From a virus, in the IMG/VR virus record IMGVR_UViG_3300042477_000211, positions 1 to 25,288 of that record: DNA of 25,288 nt. One strand, 5' to 3'. Both the position numbers and the translations under genes were made by a program. Under the pieces are notes generated by a model, which saw nothing but the letters and a program-made list of their open reading frames with translations, did not search any database and had not been told where the DNA came from. Within the stretch, counting starts at the first letter, position 1. The number at the start of each line of letters is the position of its first letter. Of the stretch, positions 13,532 to 20,822 are shown one piece after another.

Positions 13532-15585
13532 TATTGTACTCTGTTAAGACCTTTTTGTGACCTGTTAAGTAATATAATCAAATCATTACCGCTTATCCTT
13601 GTTTCAAGGCTGCCACCTACACCCATATCTCCCATCATTGATTTTAACTTTGATAAAGGTGCTATTACTTCTGGGTCAACTCGTGCATTTCTGTTATCCC
13701 CTACGGTTGCCATTGTTGGTCCGTATGCTAAACCTCCTTCGGCTAATTTTGGTGCGCCAATTTTCATAACTAAACTTTTCCCTAAATTACCCGCCAATGC
13801 TGCTATTGCAGGCGCAATGGCTAACATAAAAGGAGTAGGAGGTAAACCTGCTAATGCTTTAGCAACAAACATTCTAATAAGATTGCCTATTATTTCAGCA
13901 ACACTTTTTTTAACTGCTTGTGCAAGTTCTTTCATGCTCTCAAAACCACCAGCCGCTAAATCAGCAAAAGTATTTATTCCTTCCACTAATATAGCTTGCA
14001 TAGGTGTTAACATATCTGCGGCAGATTTTACAGCAGGTGTAATATTATTAAATGATTTAGCTACATCTTCATTTGTTTGTTTTAATCTTTCATTTGCAGC
14101 TGAAATACTTTCTATTTTATCTGGAAGTAAATCTAAGGTAGGCAATAAATTTACTGTATCTATTGGAGTATTTAAAGCCGCTCCAACGCCTTTACCTCCT
14201 CCCGTTCCTCCTCCTGTCGGTGCGCCACCGCTGCCAAATACTAATTCACCATTTCCTTCTGTTGCACCACCACCTCCACCTTTGCCCGGAGCAGCCATGA
14301 ATAAGCTTTTAAATTTGCCTTTAAGACTATCGACTGTTTCGCCTATTGTTTTAAATTCCGCTGCAACTACTTTCTGTTCTGCTTGATATTTTGTCATGCC
14401 ACTAACATCAAATAATTGATACCCCATTGCTTTTTGAAGCTTATCAATAGCCATCATAAAATCAGCTACTCCTTTGTTAGCACTGTTTTTTATGTTTATC
14501 CAAATGTTTGTAAACCTATCGCTAAAAGCTTTCCAGTTGTCGTAAACGTATAAAGCAATCGCACCAACTGCCGCAATGGCTAAAGTAACACCAAGAATAG
14601 CAGGATTAGCAAGTATTTTTGCGAAGGCACCGGATATTACCGTAGATAATTTTTTTACAGTATCCATTATTAAACGAGTAGTACCTATCAATGCACTAAA
14701 AGTAGTAATCAATTTACCTACTATAAATATTGCAGGCCCTAAAGCTGCAACCAATAAACCAGCCTTAACAATAAAGCCCTGTGTTTCCGGATTAAGTGAC
14801 TTAAATCCATCTACTAACCTTTGTAATCCTGTACTTAATGCTGCGGCAACTGCCTCTAAGTTTAATGTTTCATTTATTGCTTTACCTAACTCTGCTAATG
14901 ATGCACTAACATTATCCCTTAAATTATCAAACGTATTAGCTAGACCACCGTTTGCCCTTTCCAAATTTCCTAAAGCACCAACACTTCTTTTTATAAATTC
15001 TTCGCTGCTTATTCCTAACTCCCTTATTCCTTCGGCAGTCACTACACCAAATTCTTCTTTCATCACCCTCGCAAACTCTGGCAACCTTTCTTTAATCTGA
15101 TTAAGATCCTCCTGCGTAACTTTACCAACCGCGCTTATCTGTGATAGTGCCAACACTACACCATCAAATTGTTCTGCACCACCTCCTGCCCTTGCTACGG
15201 CATTACCAAACTGTGTTATAGTTTCCCTTGCAGCGTCGGCATTCATCCCTACACTTTGTAAAGAAGCGGATGCCTTCACAACTTCGGGTAAAGCAAGTCC
15301 CGGATTTTCGGCAACCTTGCGAAGTTTCTCCATTTCTATTCCTGCCTCCTCGCTACTTCCCATAATGGCTATTAAACCATTTTGTAGCTTTTCAATGTCG
15401 GCAAATGATTTTAAGGAAGCAGCACCAAGTCCAATGATAGGCAAAGTTAACGACTGAGTTAATGTAGTGCCTACATTTTGCATCTTACTACCAAACCTTG
15501 ACATACTACGCTCAACCTTTCCAAGTTCTTTGTCAAGATTTGAAACGTCTACACCAAGTTTTAAATTAAGTTTACCTATTGCCAT
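13531..15585 (-). CDS. tail tape measure protein, 684 aa
   Basis: The N-terminus (LGVDVSNLDKELGKVERSMS, then FGSKMQNVGTTLTQSLTLPI) and the following region (about 60-210, with AGGGAEQFDGVVLALSQISA and GKVTQEDLNQIKERLPEFA) match the tape-measure domain of phage tails (TIGR02675-type). Hydrophobic segments at about 270-300 and 330-348 may enter the host membrane during DNA delivery. A Gly-rich linker covers about 434-470, and another hydrophobic stretch near the C-terminus (FMLAIAPAIAALAGNLGK) precedes a final small domain. At roughly 1.5 angstrom per residue it would specify a tail near 100 nm. It follows the G/GT chaperone genes, the standard order. A 325-codon antisense open frame here is a composition artefact. 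Confidence 0.9.
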   Translation of the reverse strand: MAIGKLNLKLGVDVSNLDKELGKVERSMSRFGSKMQNVGTTLTQSLTLPIIGLGAASLKSFADIEKLQNGLIAIMGSSEEAGIEMEKLRKVAENPGLALPEVVKASASLQSVGMNADAARETITQFGNAVARAGGGAEQFDGVVLALSQISAVGKVTQEDLNQIKERLPEFARVMKEEFGVVTAEGIRELGISSEEFIKRSVGALGNLERANGGLANTFDNLRDNVSASLAELGKAINETLNLEAVAAALSTGLQRLVDGFKSLNPETQGFIVKAGLLVAALGPAIFIVGKLITTFSALIGTTRLIMDTVKKLSTVISGAFAKILANPAILGVTLAIAAVGAIALYVYDNWKAFSDRFTNIWINIKNSANKGVADFMMAIDKLQKAMGYQLFDVSGMTKYQAEQKVVAAEFKTIGETVDSLKGKFKSLFMAAPGKGGGGGATEGNGELVFGSGGAPTGGGTGGGKGVGAALNTPIDTVNLLPTLDLLPDKIESISAANERLKQTNEDVAKSFNNITPAVKSAADMLTPMQAILVEGINTFADLAAGGFESMKELAQAVKKSVAEIIGNLIRMFVAKALAGLPPTPFMLAIAPAIAALAGNLGKSLVMKIGAPKLAEGGLAYGPTMATVGDNRNARVDPEVIAPLSKLKSMMGDMGVGGSLETRISGNDLIILLNRSQKGLNRVQ

Positions 15586-15837
15586 TTATAATTCTTTATC
15601 CCATTTGTCAAATATTGTTTTGTCAGTATTTGTCAAATTTCTTTTAGTTTCTTTTTTTGTCGGATTCTCCCATGGAAACTCAATTAAATCTTTTGGCTTT
15701 AAACTCTTACCTTTTGCCGTATGGACATTTAGTAAAAGTGTTGTCTGCCATCTAACCCTTTCCCATTCGGTTTGCTCCTGTTGTTCAAAGAAATTATTAT
15801 AACCTTGCATAGCTACAACAACCTCTCTAAAACTCAT
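15586..15837 (-). CDS. tail assembly chaperone T domain, made as a -1 frameshift extension of G
   Basis: The 83-residue stretch from the ATG at 15837 is only the C-terminal part of the coding frame. The same frame stays open upstream to the slippery site at 15927 and there encodes LTLEYIERFCFGVLRF and PPSQYNEMSFREVVVAMQGY, which fits the 'lg.gvLr.sPeefw.mTprE...a..Gy' pattern of tail assembly chaperones. The ATG at 15837 lies in the middle of this motif, so independent initiation there would truncate the domain. The predicted G-T fusion has 102 residues of G plus 113 from this frame, about 215 residues. GT chaperones recruit the tail tube protein to the tape measure, which is the next gene downstream, starting at the adjacent base. 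Confidence 0.8.
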   Translation of the reverse strand: MSFREVVVAMQGYNNFFEQQEQTEWERVRWQTTLLLNVHTAKGKSLKPKDLIEFPWENPTKKETKRNLTNTDKTIFDKWDKEL

Positions 15838-15863
15838 TTCATTATATTGCGAAGGTGGGAACC

Positions 15864-16232
15864 TTAAAACTCCGAAACAAAATCGCTCGATGTATTCAAG
15901 GGTGAGCTCTCCGCCTTCGCTACTACGTTTTTTTGGCTCTCATCTTCTGGAGGTGAAATCTCATTTGAAATCATTTCCATTATACGGGCTATGCCACCCA
16001 TATCAGTGTCTACCAAATCGCAAAAAGATTGTAAGTCATAAGGACATTTTTCTCCTTTAGTTTTATAACCTTGTTGAACGCCTGCGAAAGCAAGTTCAAG
16101 GGCAAGTAAAAGATCTTCTCCTAAAAGGGAAAGGTCACTTAATTTAAGTTTCCTCTCCCTTAGAAATGTACCTAACACATACATACCAAATTTAATCGGT
16201 ATGGATGTGTTGGCTATTGTTATTGTTTTCAT
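15864..16232 (-). CDS. tail assembly chaperone G
   Basis: The 122-residue product (MKTITIANTSIPIKFGMYVL, then GTFLRERKLKLSDLSLLGED) has an N-terminal beta hairpin followed by helices (LLLALELAFAGVQQGYKTKG, CPYDLQSFCDLVD, GGIARIMEMISNEI) and a disordered charged tail where the slippery site lies. This matches the tail assembly chaperone G of siphoviruses in layout and position, between the tail tube gene and the tape measure gene. Ribosomes that do not slip end at the TAA at 15864-15866 and make G; those that slip back one base at 15927-15933 make the G-T fusion. The frameshift site is near codon 102, so the last 20 residues are unique to G. Confidence 0.8.
   Translation of the reverse strand: MKTITIANTSIPIKFGMYVLGTFLRERKLKLSDLSLLGEDLLLALELAFAGVQQGYKTKGEKCPYDLQSFCDLVDTDMGGIARIMEMISNEISPPEDESQKNVVAKAESSPLNTSSDFVSEF
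15927..15933 (-). promoter_or_regulatory. -1 programmed ribosomal frameshift site (A AAA AAC)
   Basis: In the reading frame of G the codons are CAA AAA AAC GTA, so the heptamer is A AAA AAC, an X XXY YYZ site in exactly the right phase. After a -1 slip the frame reads AAA AAA CGT AGT and stays open to the stop of the T ORF at 15586. I see no strong Shine-Dalgarno-like stimulator upstream and could not establish a convincing downstream stem. Confidence 0.8.
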
Positions 16233-16248
16233 GTGTTAAAATTTAAAA

Positions 16249-16677
16249 TTATGCTTTAACTGTCTTTGTAATTGCACCAGTCACCTCAAAGGATGCTGAA
16301 TAGCTAACATTTTCTTCCACACCTGCGTTAAGGTCTAAGGATGTACAAATGGCTTTCATAGTGTACACATTATCGCCAACAACGTCTGTAGTAAATTTAA
16401 TAGTAAGTTCCGTACCTGCTGTTAAGTCGGTAAACAAATCATCAAATAGGTAATTGGTAGAAGCATCGCCCGGGCCCGCGTATAATGCCTCCGTAGAAAG
16501 TGTTCCAGAAAGTTGCCCTTTTTTAACTTCCCTCCATCCACCAGCTGCGCTATCTTTTGTAAGAATTTCACGCATAGCAGATGAAATGTTCATTTGGCAC
16601 GATGTGGCATAACCGATAGCAGTACTATCTTTATAAAGCCTCATTAAAGTACCATTAATTATCCCTGTAGTTGGCAT
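16249..16677 (-). CDS. major tail tube protein, 142 aa
   Basis: The product (MPTTGIINGTLMRLYKDSTA) is beta-rich with one helix, as in siphovirus tail tube proteins of the TP901-1/phage_tail_2 group. Supporting landmarks are ATSCQMNISSAMREILTKDS, WREVKKGQLSGTLSTEALY near the middle, FDDLFTDLTAGTELTIKFTT, and a C-terminal ENVSYSASFEVTGAITKTV, typical of the family's final strands. It would polymerise around the tape measure to form the tube. It lies two bases before the small gene upstream and is followed by chaperone G, the conserved order of tail genes. No Ig-like domain is fused. Confidence 0.87.
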   Translation of the reverse strand: MPTTGIINGTLMRLYKDSTAIGYATSCQMNISSAMREILTKDSAAGGWREVKKGQLSGTLSTEALYAGPGDASTNYLFDDLFTDLTAGTELTIKFTTDVVGDNVYTMKAICTSLDLNAGVEENVSYSASFEVTGAITKTVKA

Positions 16678-16679
16678 GG

Positions 16680-16940
16680 TTATTTATTTTTTTGTTTAGT
16701 AATATTTTCTTCTTCTTCTTCTTTCAATTCTCCGTAGAAATATTCAGCAGCTACGGGAATAGGAATATAAACTGGGTCGGGTTTTGATTCCTCTTTTTTT
16801 GGCATATTTTCTACTACAAAATCTTCATCAAGTAGCTCTGCTATACCATCTTTAATCATTTGTTCCCCGTATTCCGAAAGAAAAACGCCTACTTTACCGG
16901 GTGCCTTTCCATTCCATTCTTTTAAAAGTCTTAGTTTCAT
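16680..16940 (-). CDS. small acidic hypothetical protein of the tail block, 86 aa
   Basis: The 86-residue product starts MKLRLLKEWNGKAPGKVGVF, followed by LSEYGEQMIKDGIAELLDED and a low-complexity Glu/Lys tail (ELKEEEEENITKQKNK). Its first 40 residues follow the same plan as the 70-residue protein encoded at 18819-19031: a strand with 'MK.R.(I/L)K', a turn, 'G.F', then a helix ending with an 'IA(E/I)' segment and a charged tail. The start overlaps the DUF3168-like gene by four bases (ATGA). No function is known to me. It sits directly before the tail tube gene. Confidence 0.65.
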   Translation of the reverse strand: MKLRLLKEWNGKAPGKVGVFLSEYGEQMIKDGIAELLDEDFVVENMPKKEESKPDPVYIPIPVAAEYFYGELKEEEEENITKQKNK

Positions 16941-17326
16941 CTTTTCATTTTTATCATGAAGTCAATACTTAGCCAATATACCGATAATTCAGCGTTATAT
17001 ACTTGACTATTACTACTAACGTATTTTATTGTTTGAACCTCAACACCCTCAACTGTGCCAACAAATCTGTCTAATCTATTTCTAATTAAATTAGCTAGGT
17101 TTTGAGTAGTGTCGTAATTTTGGGTATAAACGTCAATTTGCAGATTTATTTCTTCTAAATTACTTTGTCCATCTTTGTAATCTACGGGAGTGCTATTTGT
17201 GGCAGTGTAAACGACAAAAGGATAATCGACATTTTGAGGCGTAATATCTGGATAGATATTTGTTCCTACAATGGCAGTTATATTTGTTGCCGTCGATAAT
17301 CTTCCGTATATTAATTTACCTATCAT
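16937..17326 (-). CDS. tail completion protein, DUF3168-like (gp17-type), 129 aa
   Basis: I chose the ATG at 17326, which overlaps the upstream stop by four bases (ATGA); a TTG nine bases earlier is less likely. The product (MIGKLIYGRLSTATNITAIV) has GTNIYPDITPQNVDYPFVVY, then LQIDVYTQNYDTTQNLANLI, matching the 'v..RIyp...pq....PyivY' and 'iqidvya..y..a..la..v' landmarks of DUF3168 proteins. These cap the tail tube at the head-proximal end, as SPP1 gp17 does. Position between the HK97-gp10-like gene and the tail tube gene fits. Confidence 0.85.
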   Translation of the reverse strand: MIGKLIYGRLSTATNITAIVGTNIYPDITPQNVDYPFVVYTATNSTPVDYKDGQSNLEEINLQIDVYTQNYDTTQNLANLIRNRLDRFVGTVEGVEVQTIKYVSSNSQVYNAELSVYWLSIDFMIKMKR

Positions 17327-17892
17327 AATTCCCAAAATTTACGAGGGTATTCTTTTCCAACTCTTAACGCCTCCTGTGACATTCTTTGAACAACTGCCAT
17401 TTGACTAGCCCTTTCAGCTTTGTTCTTAACTTTTAAAACCCATGCTCTAGTACTTCCGTAAATCATGTGAGCATAGAAGCCGTCTGTTTTGGAATCGCTA
17501 TTTAATGTGGCACCTTTACCAGCATCTTTATATAGTGGCCCAATAAGTGAGGTAGCTTTTTTAAGGTTTTTTACATCAGATATAATTTTTATAGACCTCT
17601 GAAGGTTTCCAGGCATTATCGTATAAATTAATCCTTTGCCTTTGATAAAATACTTATGTGGTTCCTTTGACTTAGGAATCATGTTTTGATAAGCTTGTAA
17701 AGCTATTGGTTCAGCGGCTTTTGCTATTTCTTTTCTTTTTTCAATGGTAATTCTCCACATTAAATTATCAAGCTCCACAACAGCCTCCGCAAGGTTGTAA
17801 ATACCAAGTATTTCACCTTTTTTATTTACCTTCCTTTGAGATTGCGCTTGCAACCTCCGAAGCCTGTCTATTCTTGCTAACTTAATGTACAT
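17323..17892 (-). CDS. HK97 gp10-like head-tail joining protein, 189 aa
   Basis: The 189-residue product carries a basic N-terminus (KLARIDRLRRLQAQSQRKVN), a helix ending in EKRKEIAKAAEPIALQAY, and the family's central segment MPGNLQRSIKI preceded by a loop, then a beta region GFYAHMIYGSTRAWV and a final helix. The 'pGnLrrSI' and 'yahfvEfGt' type motifs mark HK97 gp10 family proteins, which help join the tail to the head. The usual Glu of 'vEfGt' is replaced (IYGST). The N-terminus is somewhat longer than typical. It overlaps the DUF3168-like gene by four bases and starts three bases after the head closure gene. Confidence 0.8.
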   Translation of the reverse strand: MYIKLARIDRLRRLQAQSQRKVNKKGEILGIYNLAEAVVELDNLMWRITIEKRKEIAKAAEPIALQAYQNMIPKSKEPHKYFIKGKGLIYTIMPGNLQRSIKIISDVKNLKKATSLIGPLYKDAGKGATLNSDSKTDGFYAHMIYGSTRAWVLKVKNKAERASQMAVVQRMSQEALRVGKEYPRKFWEL

Positions 17893-17894
17893 AA

Positions 17895-18251
17895 TTAAAC
17901 ATTTGCGTAGCTATCAAAATAAAATCCTGTAAAGTCAATAAATCTTTTGTCGTGACTTATCGCTAAGTTTTTTACTTGATAAACTTTGCTATTAAATACT
18001 ACCCTACTTTCTTCTGTTATACTTGAATTATACCTGATAGTAAATTCAATTACATTTTTAGCAGTGTTTTTTCCTTCGATAACTGTTTCATTTGAACGCG
18101 ATAATTTACTATCCACATAAGCCCAAATAGTAGCAGCATTAGTCCAAGTTTCCGTAGCAAAACCTGTTAATGATTTTGACCTTGTAACATTTTGAAGGAT
18201 AATTCTATCCCTCATTTTCCCGATAACTTCATTCTTATTATACCCAGTCAT
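17895..18251 (-). CDS. head closure protein (phage head-tail adaptor/joining family)
   Basis: The 118-residue product contains MRDRIILQNVTRSKSLTGFA, then TWTNAATIWAYVDSKLSR and FTIRYNSSITEESRVVFNSK, followed by YQVKNLAISHDKRFIDFTG. The 'rI.lq......d..Ge....w.....vwA.v' and 'fr.Ry...i....ri...g..Y.I..v' order is that of small head-tail joining proteins (SPP1 gp16 group), which close the connector after packaging. The annotated ATG overlaps the connector gene by 14 bases; an internal ATG at codon 13 (MRDRII) would remove the overlap and also fits the family start. Confidence 0.83.
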   Translation of the reverse strand: MTGYNKNEVIGKMRDRIILQNVTRSKSLTGFATETWTNAATIWAYVDSKLSRSNETVIEGKNTAKNVIEFTIRYNSSITEESRVVFNSKVYQVKNLAISHDKRFIDFTGFYFDSYANV

Positions 18252-18822
18252 ATTTATGTCGATTTAACATAACATCAGAAGCCGTAGGCATTTTATAAAC
18301 ACTATCAGTTCTATTCTCGTAAATGCTAGCTATCATTTTTAAAATAGCTATTCTAATATCTGTTGGGCAACTTGTTGCAGCCGTTCCAAATCCAGCAACG
18401 TAGGTAATCGTAACATCATTTAATGAAAGATAGGTATCTGGAAAATCCTGATCTACAGCTTCACCAATTATTCCTTTATAGGTATCAACTTCATATAAAT
18501 TTTGTGGTAATGTTTGGCTATTTCCATTTTCATCTAAATAAGTAATGGAGGTAACGCTAATAACTGGATAAACTAAAAGTTTAATTACATTTTCGTAATC
18601 AGTAGCAACTTTGTAAGAAGATGGGAATCTTTCTAATCTTTGTACAATGGTTTTATTTAATGTACTAATATTTTGCCTAGCTTCCACCGCTTCCCTGGCA
18701 CCTTTTATAATAGTAGTTATAAGAGAATCGTCCGCTGAATCATCAACTTTTAAATAGTTTTTGACTTCGCTTAAAGTCCATAATTCATTAGTTTGGTCAA
18801 CGGTTACTCTCCAAGGTTTCAT
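18238..18822 (-). CDS. head-tail connector protein (gp6/phiE125 gp8-like), 194 aa
   Basis: The N-terminal helices LWTLSEVKNYLKVDDSADDS and LITTIIKGAREAVEARQNIS match the 'i.leelK.hLrid..ddD..i..li.aA...ve....' signature of connector proteins that form the ring under the portal. A beta region follows (VIKLLVYPVISVTSITYLDE, then DVTITYVAGFG), and the C-terminal helix PTDIRIAILKMIASIYENR completes the family pattern. The start overlaps the upstream gene by four bases (ATGA). The length is normal for the family. Confidence 0.87.
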   Translation of the reverse strand: MKPWRVTVDQTNELWTLSEVKNYLKVDDSADDSLITTIIKGAREAVEARQNISTLNKTIVQRLERFPSSYKVATDYENVIKLLVYPVISVTSITYLDENGNSQTLPQNLYEVDTYKGIIGEAVDQDFPDTYLSLNDVTITYVAGFGTAATSCPTDIRIAILKMIASIYENRTDSVYKMPTASDVMLNRHKYDWV

Positions 18823-19031
18823 CTCTTAATAGCTTTTTTTGGTTTGGTGCTACTTGTATTTTCAATGACAGGCTTAAAATCTGTATCTTTCGGTTTGTCA
18901 TTTACCTCAATAGCTATTTCTAGCTTAATCAATTCCTTTGCAGTAATCTCGTTTAGTTCTGCCTCATCCCCCTGAAAATATCCAAGGGAATGAGGTGAAC
19001 CAGAAGGAGATTTTATAAATCTCACTTTCAT
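18819..19031 (-). CDS. small hypothetical protein of the head-tail connector region, 70 aa
   Basis: The product (MKVRFIKSPSGSPHSLGYFQ, then GDEAELNEITAKELIKLEIA) belongs to a group I recognise from Bacteroidetes phages, small proteins encoded between the capsid and connector genes with 'k.r...sPtG.....y..Gd.a.l....A..Li..g.A'. The C-terminus is a basic, Lys-rich tail (STKPKKAIKR). The function is unknown to me; a head accessory or connector role is suggested only by position. It is flanked without gaps by the exported protein gene and the connector gene, and resembles the 16680-16940 protein in plan. Confidence 0.7.
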   Translation of the reverse strand: MKVRFIKSPSGSPHSLGYFQGDEAELNEITAKELIKLEIAIEVNDKPKDTDFKPVIENTSSTKPKKAIKR

Positions 19032-19472
19032 TTATTCGTTTTTAGCTACAAAATAAGCCGTGTATCTAGTTGATTGCGTACCAACACCAGTCAACACTAA
19101 TCTATATTTAGTTCCACCAATATAAGCATCTTCATTAGATTGCACTAAACCATTTACGTTTAATGTGTCCATAGTTGCAACGCTTGTATAATCGGTAGAG
19201 CTAGCAGCTTGCAAAACCGTAGGCAAAATATAAGTAGTGCCTGACAAATTAGTAGCTACTACACTCCAATAACCGCTCCAAGGGCTTAACAAGCTAACAG
19301 GAATAGTTATTGTGTCTATTTCAGTGTTGGTGATTGTGTCACTTACTGAATAGCTGTAAAACGTACTAGATGCATCGTCATAATTAGCATCTAAAGTTTT
19401 GCTTCGGTCGTTTTTAAATGCCGTCAAACCAATGGCAGCAAAAACAAACAAACCTATTAAAATATTCTTCAT
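19032..19472 (-). CDS. signal-peptide-bearing beta-rich protein adjacent to the capsid gene, 146 aa
   Basis: The N-terminus MKNILIGLFVFAAIGLTAFK is a clear Sec signal peptide (basic n-region, hydrophobic core, Ala-containing end). The rest is beta-rich and Ser/Thr-rich: DTITNTEIDTITIPVSLLSP, WSGYWSVVATNLSGTTYIL, YRLVLTGVGTQSTRYTAYF. I know similar proteins from Bacteroidetes phage genomes at this spot, always unnamed. Its position, 11 bases after the major capsid gene, is where decoration proteins usually lie, and the beta-sandwich look would suit that, but a decoration protein should not need a signal peptide. No cysteine lipobox is present. Confidence 0.7.
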   Translation of the reverse strand: MKNILIGLFVFAAIGLTAFKNDRSKTLDANYDDASSTFYSYSVSDTITNTEIDTITIPVSLLSPWSGYWSVVATNLSGTTYILPTVLQAASSTDYTSVATMDTLNVNGLVQSNEDAYIGGTKYRLVLTGVGTQSTRYTAYFVAKNE

Positions 19473-19483
19473 TTTATTAAGAT

Positions 19484-20821
19484 TTATATGCCAGTAATAT
19501 CCGCATCTTTAATTGCGGCAAATGATTTCGCATGACGTACAGCAGCATCCCACCAGCTATTTACTACGATGGTAACTAAGGCGTTTTTAGAAGATGAATA
19601 TGGATCAATAACCACATCTAAACCAGCCCACTGACCAATAAGCATTTCGGCAAAGTTTCCGAAAATTACTGAATGCAAATTAGTACCACTGCCTTTAGTT
19701 AAATTGTTTGGAACCTGTGTTGAAACATAAGCCCTATAACCATTTAACAAATCAGTTCTAATACCCTGCTGACTAACAGGAGGCGCACCATCCGACCAAA
19801 CAAATTGAGCCGTGCCAGATGCTTTTTCAGTATTCTTTAAAAATCCTCTTACACCCGGAGTAGTAAGATAGGCTAAAGTACCAAAATCAGCGTTATCCGT
19901 AGCTAAAGCAGTTTCAAGGTCAATAATGTGCTTGTAGGTAAGCGGCCCACCATCGGTGCCAATAGCTACTGAACCTATGCCAGCAGTATTTAAAATACCG
20001 TAAAATGGCTGCGTAGAATTATCACCATTAATTAAAGCATAGTCCAATGCTCTGTTAATTGCTTCGCTTAAACGATTCCTTACAAAGTTTTCCACGTCAA
20101 TAGACGATTGAACTAATAACTGTTTAGAAATATCAGTGAATGCACCTAAACGATTTGGTGACATACTGATTTTATCAAACGTTGGACTAGTTTCGTCGTT
20201 TGCAGAATTTTCAGTTTCCCAAACCGCCGTAGCAGCTGCATCATTTCTAGGAAAATCCAAGTTACCGGTTAGTCCAGTAAGTAAAGTGGCACCTGCCTGA
20301 ATAACCGCTAATCTAGGGTCAAGGAAAGGAATTAAATCACCTAAAATAGTGGGTACTGTGTTACCACCACCAGGTGCGGAGCTTACAGTCATATCCCTCT
20401 TTTCGCTCCTAACAAACATTTTAGGAACGTAAAGATTTCCGGATGCTGAAATTCCTGCCTGTTTAAATTCTCTTTCGGCTTCCTGGTGCATTTCAAGCTC
20501 CAAGCCGTCTAAACTTTTATTATTGGCTACAAGATTAGCGGCTCTAAGAAAAGAGTAGTTTTTCTTAACTCTTTGCTCGTCGCTAACTTTGTTCTCGTTA
20601 CCCCTTGCTGCAGGAGTAGCCATTCTTTTAACTTCAGCTTCTAACATCAAATGATTTTCAATATCATTTTCAAGATTAGTCACCTCGTTCCGAATGTTGG
20701 TTAATTTCGACCTTTGTTCATCGTTGGCGTTCGCCCCTAATGTTTCAATGGCAGAAATTAAAGATCGCATTTCTTCTATTTTAGCGGAACGCGACTGCTT
20801 TAATTCATCAGATTTTAACAT
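19484..20821 (-). CDS. major capsid protein, HK97 fold, 445 aa
   Basis: The first 65-70 residues form a charged coiled coil (LKQSRSAKIEEMRSLISAIE, then RSKLTNIRNEVTNLENDIEN), the delta/scaffolding domain removed by the prohead protease. The HK97-fold part follows: SSAPGGGNTVPTILGDLIPF, TLLTGLTGNLDFPRND, ETENSANDETSPTFDKISMS, RLGAFTDISKQLLVQSSIDV, FVRNRLSEAINRALDYALIN and a C-terminal VNSWWDAAVRHAKSFAAI. These are standard landmarks of phage_capsid family proteins. It starts one base after the protease stop. Maturation cleavage probably falls between about residues 68 and 105, but the exact site cannot be read from the sequence. Confidence 0.95.
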   Translation of the reverse strand: MLKSDELKQSRSAKIEEMRSLISAIETLGANANDEQRSKLTNIRNEVTNLENDIENHLMLEAEVKRMATPAARGNENKVSDEQRVKKNYSFLRAANLVANNKSLDGLELEMHQEAEREFKQAGISASGNLYVPKMFVRSEKRDMTVSSAPGGGNTVPTILGDLIPFLDPRLAVIQAGATLLTGLTGNLDFPRNDAAATAVWETENSANDETSPTFDKISMSPNRLGAFTDISKQLLVQSSIDVENFVRNRLSEAINRALDYALINGDNSTQPFYGILNTAGIGSVAIGTDGGPLTYKHIIDLETALATDNADFGTLAYLTTPGVRGFLKNTEKASGTAQFVWSDGAPPVSQQGIRTDLLNGYRAYVSTQVPNNLTKGSGTNLHSVIFGNFAEMLIGQWAGLDVVIDPYSSSKNALVTIVVNSWWDAAVRHAKSFAAIKDADITGI

Positions 20822-20822
20822 A

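Noticed and set aside
13409-14386. 325-codon open frame on the + strand opposite the tape measure gene
   Set aside because: Its sequence is Pro/Ala/Leu-rich low complexity created by the Gly/Ala-rich tape measure on the other strand; it also overlaps the start of the Tal-like gene and has no operon context on that strand.
17333-17335. TTG start for the DUF3168-like gene
   Set aside because: The ATG at 17326 forms a four-base ATGA overlap with the upstream stop, like other junctions in this block.
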